Source: a virus
DNA: 36,435 nt
Reading direction: 5' to 3' (one strand)
Virus record (IMG/VR): IMGVR_UViG_3300031211_000014
Span: 1-36,435 of that record
The position numbers and the translations under genes are program-made. The notes beneath the pieces were generated by a model that worked only from the letters and a program-made list of their open reading frames with translations, did not search any database and was not told where the DNA came from. Every line of letters starts with the position of its first letter. Positions within the stretch are counted from its first letter, which is position 1. Below, in pieces: positions 8,319-13,851 of this stretch.

Positions 8319-9090
8319 TTTGATTCGCTTTTATTATTAATTGTGAAAATTTTTCTCTTAATTTTTGGGTTGATAGAATATTAGATTTCCAAAAATCTCC
8401 TTCTTGGCTGCCTAAGAATTTCCAAACTTTTATTATTTGATCTCTGGTCACTCCATCCTTCTCCATCATCAATCGGATTGGGTCTGTGTAATTTTTGTAC
8501 TTAGCATTTTTTTGGTTTTGATTTGAACCTCCGTTTTCTGAAATATTTTTAATAAATAATTCTTTAAACGCTTTTGCTATTTCAAAATATGTAATCTCTA
8601 AATCCACTAAGTCCGAAGTTTTTACTTCGGATAAAAGAATATTCTTAGTTTCTTTACTTCTTATATTCTTTAGTTTATTAGTTTCTTTAGTTGTTGCCCT
8701 TTGTCTGCCCTCAGCCTGCCCTTTGTCTGCCCTCAGCTTGTCCGTTTGCTTGTCTACTGGCTTGCCCTCTGCCTCATCTATTTGTTGTAGTTTATCCCAT
8801 TTTACTAGCCTTACCACCTGAAATTTGCTTGTCGCTAACCTTGTCACTTCACCGGTATCTTCTAGTTTACTCATAGCAGTCCTACATTTCTTAACTGAAA
8901 GGCCACAACCTGAAGAAAGTGTGCTCCAGCTAAGAACCATTGTTCCTTTTTCGACTAAATTTCCCTTCCATTTTTTATCCTCGTAATTGACTGAAAGGAG
9001 AAGATGTATTAATAATACTCTAGCATTTATATCATCATACCATTCCCAATCAATTAGGTTTCTGTGAAGCTTTATCCATCCTTTGCTCAT
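8230..9090 (-). CDS. Phage replication initiator with N-terminal winged helix
   Basis: A 286-residue protein. The N-terminus (MSKGWIKLHRNLIDWEWYDD, then LLIHLLLSVNYEDKKW, then a wHTH around 50-95 with LSSGCGLSVKKCRTAMSKLE) is the standard start of phage DnaD-like/O-like initiators that bind the origin and recruit the helicase. Residues 105-150 are a hydrophilic linker rich in Lys, Gln and Thr. The C-terminal part (about 190-265) is helical and could contact helicase or loader. The linker DNA contains tandem 22-bp repeats followed by an A-rich tract, as in lambda O, where the origin lies within the initiator gene. A 377-bp leader with a structured RNA element precedes it. Confidence 0.8.
   Translation of the reverse strand: MSKGWIKLHRNLIDWEWYDDINARVLLIHLLLSVNYEDKKWKGNLVEKGTMVLSWSTLSSGCGLSVKKCRTAMSKLEDTGEVTRLATSKFQVVRLVKWDKLQQIDEAEGKPVDKQTDKLRADKGQAEGRQRATTKETNKLKNIRSKETKNILLSEVKTSDLVDLEITYFEIAKAFKELFIKNISENGGSNQNQKNAKYKNYTDPIRLMMEKDGVTRDQIIKVWKFLGSQEGDFWKSNILSTQKLREKFSQLIIKANQNENRDNSKKFGNQSSVKGTFSIIDSLVSD
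8695..8760. repeat. Tandem 22-bp iteron-like repeats inside the initiator gene (candidate replication origin)
   Basis: On the plus strand two 22-bp units at 8695-8716 and 8717-8738 differ only in the last base. A third, diverged unit at 8739-8760 matches a perfect one at 14 of 22 positions. The minus-strand core is GGCAGACAAAGGGCAG. Twenty-two is not a multiple of three, so the repeat is not selected as a repeated peptide. It is GC-rich within AT-rich DNA, and the neighbouring 8640-8694 is an A-rich minus-strand tract with repeated ACTAAAGAA and AAGAAACTAA. Iterons next to an A/T-rich unwinding element inside an initiator gene match the lambda origin plan. The origin role is inferred. Confidence 0.6.
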
Positions 9091-9176
9091 TATGCTGATA
9101 TTTTATTATACTTATTTCTGTATAAAACTCTAAGTTGTTCTTGGAGTTGATTAAAGGTCTTTATGTAGCCTTAGTT

Positions 9177-9202
9177 GTAGAAACAAGAAAACTTGGTTCT
9201 AC
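9177..9202. repeat. Stem-loop in the initiator leader
   Basis: GTAGAA-a-CAAG, loop AAAA, CTTG-g-TTCTAC forms a 10-bp stem with one mismatch. It lies about 90 bp upstream of the initiator start. On the plus strand a short T-run follows (TTTT), but the leader is transcribed leftward, where none does. It may be a translational control hairpin or a protein-binding site. Confidence 0.45.
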
Positions 9203-9263
9203 TTTTCCCTCTTCATTACTACTTTAATTTTCATGCTATATTTTTTAAAACCTATGTTATTTT

Positions 9264-9284
9264 ACTAGGAATAATAAACCTAGT
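9264..9284. repeat. Short perfect inverted repeat in the initiator leader
   Basis: ACTAGG (9264-9269) and CCTAGT (9279-9284) flank a 9-nt spacer. It sits between the terminator-like structure at 9314-9368 and the initiator gene, within the 377-bp stretch 9091-9467, which has no gene. A regulatory role is a guess. Confidence 0.35.
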
Positions 9285-9313
9285 ATTGCGAGGTTCCGTT
9301 AATATTCAAAATC

Positions 9314-9417
9314 AAAAAAGCCCGTACTTTTTTTGAATCTGGGAAGAAATCAAGAGGAGAGTACGGGCAATTATTCGGGTTTTATCCCTGATAAATATTT
9401 TATGTTAATTTCTTCCC
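9314..9417 (-). ncRNA. Structured leader RNA: terminator-like hairpin with pseudoknot-forming loop
   Basis: Read leftward, GCCCGTACT (9368-9360) pairs with AGTACGGGC (9328-9320) and is followed by six Us (9319-9314), the form of an intrinsic terminator with a long 31-nt loop. The loop contains ATTTCTTCCC (9350-9341), perfectly complementary to GGGAAGAAAT (9417-9408) near the start of the same RNA. A promoter-like box lies just upstream at 9429-9422, so the RNA should begin close to that arm. This makes either a roughly 100-nt small RNA or an attenuator in the leader of the replication genes, where the long pairing and the terminator stem compete or form a pseudoknot. No known RNA family is recognised. 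Confidence 0.55.
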
Positions 9418-9421
9418 GTGT

Positions 9422-9464
9422 CAAATATATAAATAAAATATAATATAGTATAACTTTAGTATAA
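9422..9464 (-). promoter_or_regulatory. Leftward promoter with paired TAGTATAA repeats
   Basis: The minus strand carries TATATTTG at 9429-9422, matching the Bacteroidota -7 consensus TAnnTTTG. Upstream, TAGTATAA occurs twice on the plus strand (9446-9453 and 9457-9464) at an 11-bp period, one helical turn, which suits an operator. No clear TTG -33 element is seen. It would drive the structured RNA and the replication genes. The same octamer occurs in the repeats at 9694-9717 and 26195-26218. Confidence 0.45.
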
Positions 9465-9467
9465 TAA

Positions 9468-9665
9468 TTAAATCAAATTTTTTGAAATAAATTCATTTTC
9501 AGAATCCGTTAACCTGCTATCAGGGTATATCAATCGATTTTTAATTTCAAATTCTATCTCTAAATATGCCGTAGGGCTTAGCTTCCTAAACACAAAATGC
9601 ACATTAGGAATCGAAAGATGTGGTACTATCATAAAAAAAGGGTCTTCTTTCCATTTATAATCCAT
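9468..9665 (-). CDS. Hypothetical protein, 65 aa
   Basis: A 65-residue protein starting MDYKWKEDPFFMIVPHLSIP. There is no recognised family, membrane segment or catalytic motif. A TAnnTTTG-type box (TAATTTTG, 9686-9679) lies 13 bp upstream, which supports expression from this start. It stands apart from the SSB gene by 51 bp and ends where the promoter repeats of the replication leader begin. Confidence 0.45.
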   Translation of the reverse strand: MDYKWKEDPFFMIVPHLSIPNVHFVFRKLSPTAYLEIEFEIKNRLIYPDSRLTDSENEFISKNLI

Positions 9666-9678
9666 CTCATTGCCTTTT

Positions 9679-9717
9679 CAAAATTATTAGTTTAATTATA
9701 CTATTGTTACACCATTT
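9679..9717 (-). promoter_or_regulatory. Promoter box plus 24-bp element shared with 26195-26218
   Basis: The minus strand has TAATTTTG (9686-9679), a TAnnTTTG -7 box. Upstream at 9717-9694 is a 24-bp sequence with core AACAATAGTATAA that matches plus-strand 26195-26218 at 22 of 24 positions. The element overlaps the end of the SSB-like gene. It is probably a regulator-binding site used at two places in the genome. Confidence 0.45.
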
Positions 9718-10094
9718 TAAAAGGGAATTTCATCTTCCTCTTCATCATCTATTGGTAAATCAGGTTCGTTAGGGTACTCTGGCTCTTTATAGGGCTGTGG
9801 CGTAGGTTTTTGTTCGCCTTCCTGTAATCCTATCCTCCAGCCAACAATGCTGTTGAAATACTTAACCTCTCCCTGAGGACTTTCCCACTCTCTCCCACGT
9901 AAATTAATGCCAACAAGAACTTCTTGACCTTCAGCATAATTGTCTAAGATTTGGCATTTATCCTTAACGAATTCTACCAAAATGTCTTGGGGAAATTTTT
10001 CATCGGTAGTAACTACGATTTCACGTTTCTGAAAATCATTTCTGCCATACGATTTCGTCTCGCCTACTACTTTTAATGTTCCTTTTATTTCCAT
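9717..10094 (-). CDS. DUF3127-type single-stranded DNA-binding protein
   Basis: A 125-residue protein. The N-terminal 85 residues (MEIKGTLKVVGETKSYGRND, then FQKREIVVTTDEKFPQDILVEF, then YFNSIVGWRI) match the DUF3127 OB-fold family of Bacteroidota. The C-terminal tail is Pro-rich, then strongly acidic, ending DDEEEDEIPF. That acidic tip with a terminal Phe is the hallmark by which SSB proteins recruit partner enzymes. It probably coats single-stranded DNA during replication and RecT-mediated annealing. It lies in the same operon as recT and the initiator, starting 2 bp after its upstream neighbour. Confidence 0.8.
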   Translation of the reverse strand: MEIKGTLKVVGETKSYGRNDFQKREIVVTTDEKFPQDILVEFVKDKCQILDNYAEGQEVLVGINLRGREWESPQGEVKYFNSIVGWRIGLQEGEQKPTPQPYKEPEYPNEPDLPIDDEEEDEIPF

Positions 10095-10096
10095 AG

Positions 10097-10378
10097 TTAT
10101 TTTAGATTATAAAGTTCATTTGCTTTTTGTATACTTATTCTCACTAAGTCATTATGAGTTTGAGATTCTATTTTTAGGTCATACCTAATATTAAATACGT
10201 AATCAAATAAAGGTTTCCCCTCGTATTGTGAAGTATTAAAGAAATCTATATACTCTCCGTATTGCATTAAAATAGATTGCTGATAAAAAGTTTTTATTTC
10301 TCTTTTTCTAAGGAATAATAACATCCAGTTTGTGTACCATTTCTTAAAATCTTCTTTGCACTTCCCTGTTAATTGCAT
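10097..10378 (-). CDS. Hypothetical early phage protein, 93 aa
   Basis: A 93-residue protein beginning MQLTGKCKEDFKKWYTNWML. It is rich in aromatics (WYTNWML, FYQQ, YGEYIDFF) and probably a small helical globular protein. No family is recognised. It is tightly packed between two operon genes (12 bp upstream, 2 bp downstream), which supports it as a real gene. Confidence 0.55.
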   Translation of the reverse strand: MQLTGKCKEDFKKWYTNWMLLFLRKREIKTFYQQSILMQYGEYIDFFNTSQYEGKPLFDYVFNIRYDLKIESQTHNDLVRISIQKANELYNLK

Positions 10379-10390
10379 TGGTTCATGGGT

Positions 10391-10702
10391 TTAGTTTTTT
10401 GTATTTTGACAAAGAAAATATCCGCTTCCGCAAATTTTCCATTCATCGTCGTAAATCGGTTTTAATTCTACAACTCCCTGATTTCTTAATTTTTTCATTG
10501 CTTTTTTTAATTCTTTAATAGTAGTTTTAATTCCTTTTTCTCTTATTTCATCTAACAAAGTTTCATAACAATACCACATGGCATCAAAGTCCCCACTTTT
10601 TTCATTTTCCCAAGTTTTGAGAACTTGTAAAATAACGTCAAATAATACCGCATGTAATTCAGGCTTAGTTTCCGTTTCTTTAATTACTTTTTGCTTATTC
10701 AT
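10391..10702 (-). CDS. Hypothetical protein with possible winged-helix fold, 103 aa
   Basis: A 103-residue protein. Residues 50-95 (TTIKELKKAMKKLRNQGVVE, then LKPIYDDEWKICGSGYFL) follow the helix-helix-strand-wing rhythm of a winged helix, as in small phage DNA-binding proteins. The evidence is structural impression only. It belongs to the leftward early operon and is followed 12 bp later by the 93-aa gene. Confidence 0.55.
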   Translation of the reverse strand: MNKQKVIKETETKPELHAVLFDVILQVLKTWENEKSGDFDAMWYCYETLLDEIREKGIKTTIKELKKAMKKLRNQGVVELKPIYDDEWKICGSGYFLCQNTKN

Positions 10703-10719
10703 AATTTTGTTTTTAACGA

Positions 10720-10779
10720 TTAAATAATTTTATATCCAGCATCTTTAAATGGTTTTTTCCATCTACCTCGTTTTATCAT
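10720..10779 (-). CDS. Possible 19-aa micro-ORF or gene remnant
   Basis: ATG at 10779 encodes MIKRGRWKKPFKDAGYKII. The frame upstream of the ATG (NHFNWTAR) continues the same tryptophan/basic character, which suggests the tail of a decayed small gene or one using a non-ATG start. It lies in the 103-bp gap 10703-10805. The length makes it weak. Confidence 0.25.
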   Translation of the reverse strand: MIKRGRWKKPFKDAGYKII

Positions 10780-10805
10780 TCTAGCTGTCCAATTAAAATG
10801 GTTTT

Positions 10806-11297
10806 TTATTTAACATTATACTTACCAAACCCCCTAATTTCCATCATTTCACGAGCTATCTGATAAGCTCTTTGAGATACACCTGAAGTTCTAAACGAAG
10901 TGTTTTCATCTTGATTAGATAGCTCCCCTTGCATGGCTTTAGCCGCAAAGTAATCCAGTAAAGTGATTTCTTGAGTTTCTGTAGCTTTATGAGGTTTTTT
11001 GAATGAAGTTTCATTCGACAAATCCAGCTCTTTTGCTTCATTAAAGACCAAATCATCAATATTAAATTCTAATATAATTTCTTGAAATTGATTACTTATA
11101 GTAACTACCGAGTTTTCAAAACAAACTTGGTCAAGGCACCAAAACGTTTTAGTCTTTGTGTCAATTATAGTTTTTTTCAGATGTGCGTAAGGTTTGCTCA
11201 TGCAATTTGGAAGTTTACTAAATCCTAATAATTCTAGCTTATCAATTATTTCAGTACTCAGTTCACCAGTTGTGTGAAATCTATTTTTGTTCATCAT
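10806..11297 (-). CDS. Hypothetical early phage protein, 163 aa
   Basis: A 163-residue protein starting MMNKNRFHTTGELSTEIIDK. The C-terminal 55 residues (TLLDYFAAKAMQGELSNQ, then SQRAYQIAREMMEIRGFG) resemble a short domain common in phage early proteins, of the form LDYFA-KAMQG...AY-IA..M. No enzymatic function is known for that domain. The N-terminal half may bind nucleic acid, but shows no clear motif. Its start overlaps the stop of the HTH gene by 17 bp, suggesting coupling. Confidence 0.6.
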   Translation of the reverse strand: MMNKNRFHTTGELSTEIIDKLELLGFSKLPNCMSKPYAHLKKTIIDTKTKTFWCLDQVCFENSVVTISNQFQEIILEFNIDDLVFNEAKELDLSNETSFKKPHKATETQEITLLDYFAAKAMQGELSNQDENTSFRTSGVSQRAYQIAREMMEIRGFGKYNVK

Positions 11298-11598
11298 AAC
11301 TCGGGTTTTTAGGGTTTTTAAGGTAGATTTCTAAGTCTGATTTTCTAATTAACCAGGACTTTCCAGCTTTTACAGCCTTTAATCTTTGTGTAAGTGGGTA
11401 TTTGTTAGGGTATAAATAAGAATTTATGTATCTAACTACTGTGAGCCTTGTGATTTTTAGAAGCTCGGCTACTTCATTTGTTGAGTAGTAAGGATTCTCT
11501 ATCTCTTTTTTATCTTGAATTTCTTTAAGTCGGTTGGAAACTCGATTTATAAACTCTTCATCGATTTCGACTAAATCGCTGGCTTTTATTTGTAACAT
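11281..11598 (-). CDS. Excisionase/MerR-family helix-turn-helix protein
   Basis: A 105-residue protein. Residues 38-95 (YYSTNEVAELLKITRLTVVR, then YINSYLYPNKYPLTQRLKAVKAGKSWLIRKSDLEIYL) form the classic excisionase-type HTH: a two-helix motif, a wing and the final W-x-I-xx-SDLE-YL strand-helix. Such proteins act as recombination directionality factors or early regulators. It begins one base after the MBL-fold gene ends. Because the integrase is encoded far away at 18.5-19.8 kb, whether it is the excisionase or a transcription factor cannot be told. Confidence 0.7.
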   Translation of the reverse strand: MLQIKASDLVEIDEEFINRVSNRLKEIQDKKEIENPYYSTNEVAELLKITRLTVVRYINSYLYPNKYPLTQRLKAVKAGKSWLIRKSDLEIYLKNPKNPSYDEQK

Positions 11599-12333
11599 TT
11601 AAAAAGGGCGTTTTTTAAAATTTATTGTTAGTCCGGTTTCTGCAATATTTACAGTCTTACCGGTTTGATTTTCTATTAATTTTTTAAATTCAACTGCATT
11701 ACTATTTCTATCAGATAAGTGAGTAAGCACGATATTGTTTGTAGTGCTCAAATCGTTTGCAGCTAATAAGCTTGAGCAATTTTCAATGGATAAATGGCTG
11801 CTCATTACTCGATTTCTTAGAAAATCATTTTGATTACCATAGCCATCTTTTCCATCTAGTATGCTTTGACTGTAATTAGCCTCAATAATCCATTGGTTTA
11901 CGTCTTTAAACCTAAATGGGGAATAATAAGTATCTGTAATAAAAACGACGTTACCGCAGTCCTCATGCTTAATTATAAATCCAAGGCAGGGAACATCATG
12001 ACGCAATTCAAATGGCATGACTTTAAAAGATCCAATCATGTATGCTTTTTTTGCCTTCATGGGTTTTAGCCTATGATTTTTTAAGCCTGTTGCTTCAATA
12101 GTTTCAGCTCCAGAATACACGTCAATTCCACATTCAACCGCATCTTTGATAGATTTTGCATGATCAGAATGTATATGAGACACTAAAGCCCCTTCTACAT
12201 TCGATATATTAAAATCTAATGCTTTTTTGATGCGTTTGAAATTCACTCCAAGTTCGATTAACAATACATTTGTATCATTAGTTAAGATGTAGGAATTGCC
12301 TTGACTTCCAGAGCCGATAACTTTTAGTTCCAT
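11599..12333 (-). CDS. MBL-fold metallohydrolase, probable phage nuclease
   Basis: A 244-residue metallo-beta-lactamase fold protein. Metal ligands are visible: the HIHSDH motif (53-58), H112 in ELRHDVP, D134 in ITDTYYS, and later histidines in SSHLS and THLSD. It starts with the usual strand MELKVIGSGSQGNSYIL of YycJ/WalJ-like enzymes. In phages such genes commonly sit next to recT and are proposed to be the exonuclease partner that makes single strands for annealing. Here recT is immediately upstream (3 bp gap), which supports that role. The nuclease activity itself is inferred. Confidence 0.82.
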   Translation of the reverse strand: MELKVIGSGSQGNSYILTNDTNVLLIELGVNFKRIKKALDFNISNVEGALVSHIHSDHAKSIKDAVECGIDVYSGAETIEATGLKNHRLKPMKAKKAYMIGSFKVMPFELRHDVPCLGFIIKHEDCGNVVFITDTYYSPFRFKDVNQWIIEANYSQSILDGKDGYGNQNDFLRNRVMSSHLSIENCSSLLAANDLSTTNNIVLTHLSDRNSNAVEFKKLIENQTGKTVNIAETGLTINFKKRPF

Positions 12334-12336
12334 AGA

Positions 12337-13284
12337 TTAAAATGCTTTTTCTTGAGTTCCTGCTTTTGGAGATTCTTTAGGCTGCGGTTCTTCTTTAGGT
12401 TCTGGTTTTTTAGAAGTCTTAGGAGGAGTTTTTGTTTGAGTAGGATCAGGTGTGGATTCTATCTCTTCCTCTTCTTCAAAATCAACGTCAATAATATTTT
12501 GATTGGCATTGTCATTAATTTCTTGATTCACGTCCTCTTTGGTTCGGTCTAAGTCTTTATTATCATCATCCTCGTATAAAACTTGATCATCACTTGTTCT
12601 TATGAGAAGTTTACAAGCCCTATTCAAAACTGTTTTTATTGACATTTGATCAGGAAACTTTCTATGAGCTGGGCTATCTCCCTTTGTGGCTCCTTGTTGC
12701 CAAGACTTTTCTATCTGTGAAAAACTCATAATCTCAACATCAAAAGTTCCGTCGTTCAATTCAATAATTGCATAAGCTCCTTTTATAGACCCAGATCCAA
12801 CACTTTCCAAAGTTTGCGAGTGCTTAATTATTTTTCTTAAACCTGTTTTGCTATCAATTTCAAATTCGAAGTCGTCACCTTCCATAATGCAATTTGCCTT
12901 TATGCTCTTTAAATTACCATAACGCTTAGCAATCGCAATATTTCCAGTATATGAGATACTACATTCTAGTTTTGGTCCGTATGGAATGTAGTAAACTTGC
13001 CCTTTGTGTGGAGCCAACCCCCATACTACCGTTTTTAACAAAGCACTTGCAATACTCGTTCGAGTACAAGCCTCTAAAACAGATTTACCATTTCTATCCT
13101 TTTGTTCCGCCAATAATAGCTGAGCAGCTTTTAAAGCATTTTCAGGGCTGTAATTCTTAGGAAGTCTTAACTCTCCAGATCTTTGAAAAGCTTCAACCCT
13201 CTTAAGCACAATATTTGTAATTTCAGACTGTTTTTTCGAAGCCTTTACAATTTCTGTACTTGTTTTTTTTGTTTCTGTGTTCAT
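12337..13284 (-). CDS. recT: RecT-family single-strand annealing protein
   Basis: A 315-residue RecT homologue. The core (about 25-235) has the family signature LLKTVVWGLAPHKGQVYYIP, then YGPKLECSISYTGNIAIAKR, and later SWQQGATKGDSPAHRKFPDQ. It binds single-stranded DNA and anneals complementary strands during phage recombination and replication. The C-terminal 80 residues are low complexity: an acidic block (IIDVDFEEEEEIES), then a Pro/Lys/Glu-rich tail, which may contact the SSB or the nuclease. It lies between the MBL nuclease and a MazG-like gene in the early operon. Confidence 0.93.
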   Translation of the reverse strand: MNTETKKTSTEIVKASKKQSEITNIVLKRVEAFQRSGELRLPKNYSPENALKAAQLLLAEQKDRNGKSVLEACTRTSIASALLKTVVWGLAPHKGQVYYIPYGPKLECSISYTGNIAIAKRYGNLKSIKANCIMEGDDFEFEIDSKTGLRKIIKHSQTLESVGSGSIKGAYAIIELNDGTFDVEIMSFSQIEKSWQQGATKGDSPAHRKFPDQMSIKTVLNRACKLLIRTSDDQVLYEDDDNKDLDRTKEDVNQEINDNANQNIIDVDFEEEEEIESTPDPTQTKTPPKTSKKPEPKEEPQPKESPKAGTQEKAF

Positions 13285-13290
13285 AGTTAT

Positions 13291-13476
13291 TTAGTATTGA
13301 GTGATTTTTGTTAATTCCATTTTTAAGTCTAGTGCAGCTCTTTTGACTGCTCCAGTTTCTTTGCTTCCTGATAGTAATGCGTAGCTATCATCCTTTATAC
13401 GAGTTTTCGCTGCATCTAGTTTTTTGAGAAACCTTTTAGTTTCTTCTTCTACTGTAATTAAATCTTCGTAAGTCAT
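13291..13476 (-). CDS. Hypothetical charged helical protein, 61 aa
   Basis: A 61-residue protein beginning MTYEDLITVEEETKRFLKKL. It is mostly charged helix, with no membrane segment or known family. Position argues for a real gene: 6 bp from recT and 9 bp from the MazG-like gene. It may be an accessory subunit of the recombination set, but nothing in the sequence proves this. Confidence 0.5.
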   Translation of the reverse strand: MTYEDLITVEEETKRFLKKLDAAKTRIKDDSYALLSGSKETGAVKRAALDLKMELTKITQY

Positions 13477-13485
13477 ATTCTCTTA

Positions 13486-13851
13486 TTAAAATTTCTTACC
13501 AGTTTCTTTTAATCGATTTTCCATTTTGTGATCAGGTCTTAATCTGTTATAAGCAATCTTATCAATTACGGCTCCTCCTATGTCATAATTAAATCGACCT
13601 GCATAATCCATGATGCGAATTACTGCATCAGCAAGCTCCACTTCTGCCATTGGTCTATATGGCAAATGATCGTCCATTAGGTTTTTACGTTCACCTTCCA
13701 TTGCTTCTGAAATTTCACTGTGAATCAAGCAAAGCATTTCTCCTTTATTCCTGTCTAACAGTTCTCCTGTTTCCAAATTGGTGTGCCATCCAGCTTTTTT
13801 TGACTCATTAAAACAGAAATCTCTCAATTCATTAATTATTTCGTTCATCAT
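13486..13851 (-). CDS. MazG-like nucleoside triphosphate pyrophosphohydrolase
   Basis: A 121-residue all-helical protein with the MazG/NTP-PPase signature: EISEAMEGER around residues 46-55 supplies the first metal-binding EXXE-type pair and ELADAVIRIMDYAGR (72-86) the second EXXD pair. Such enzymes hydrolyse (d)NTPs, or in phages possibly alarmones, to the monophosphate. Phage copies are thought to alter nucleotide pools or dampen starvation signalling. Its start overlaps the last base of the SbcC-like gene, which indicates coupling. Substrate is unknown. Confidence 0.8.
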   Translation of the reverse strand: MMNEIINELRDFCFNESKKAGWHTNLETGELLDRNKGEMLCLIHSEISEAMEGERKNLMDDHLPYRPMAEVELADAVIRIMDYAGRFNYDIGGAVIDKIAYNRLRPDHKMENRLKETGKKF

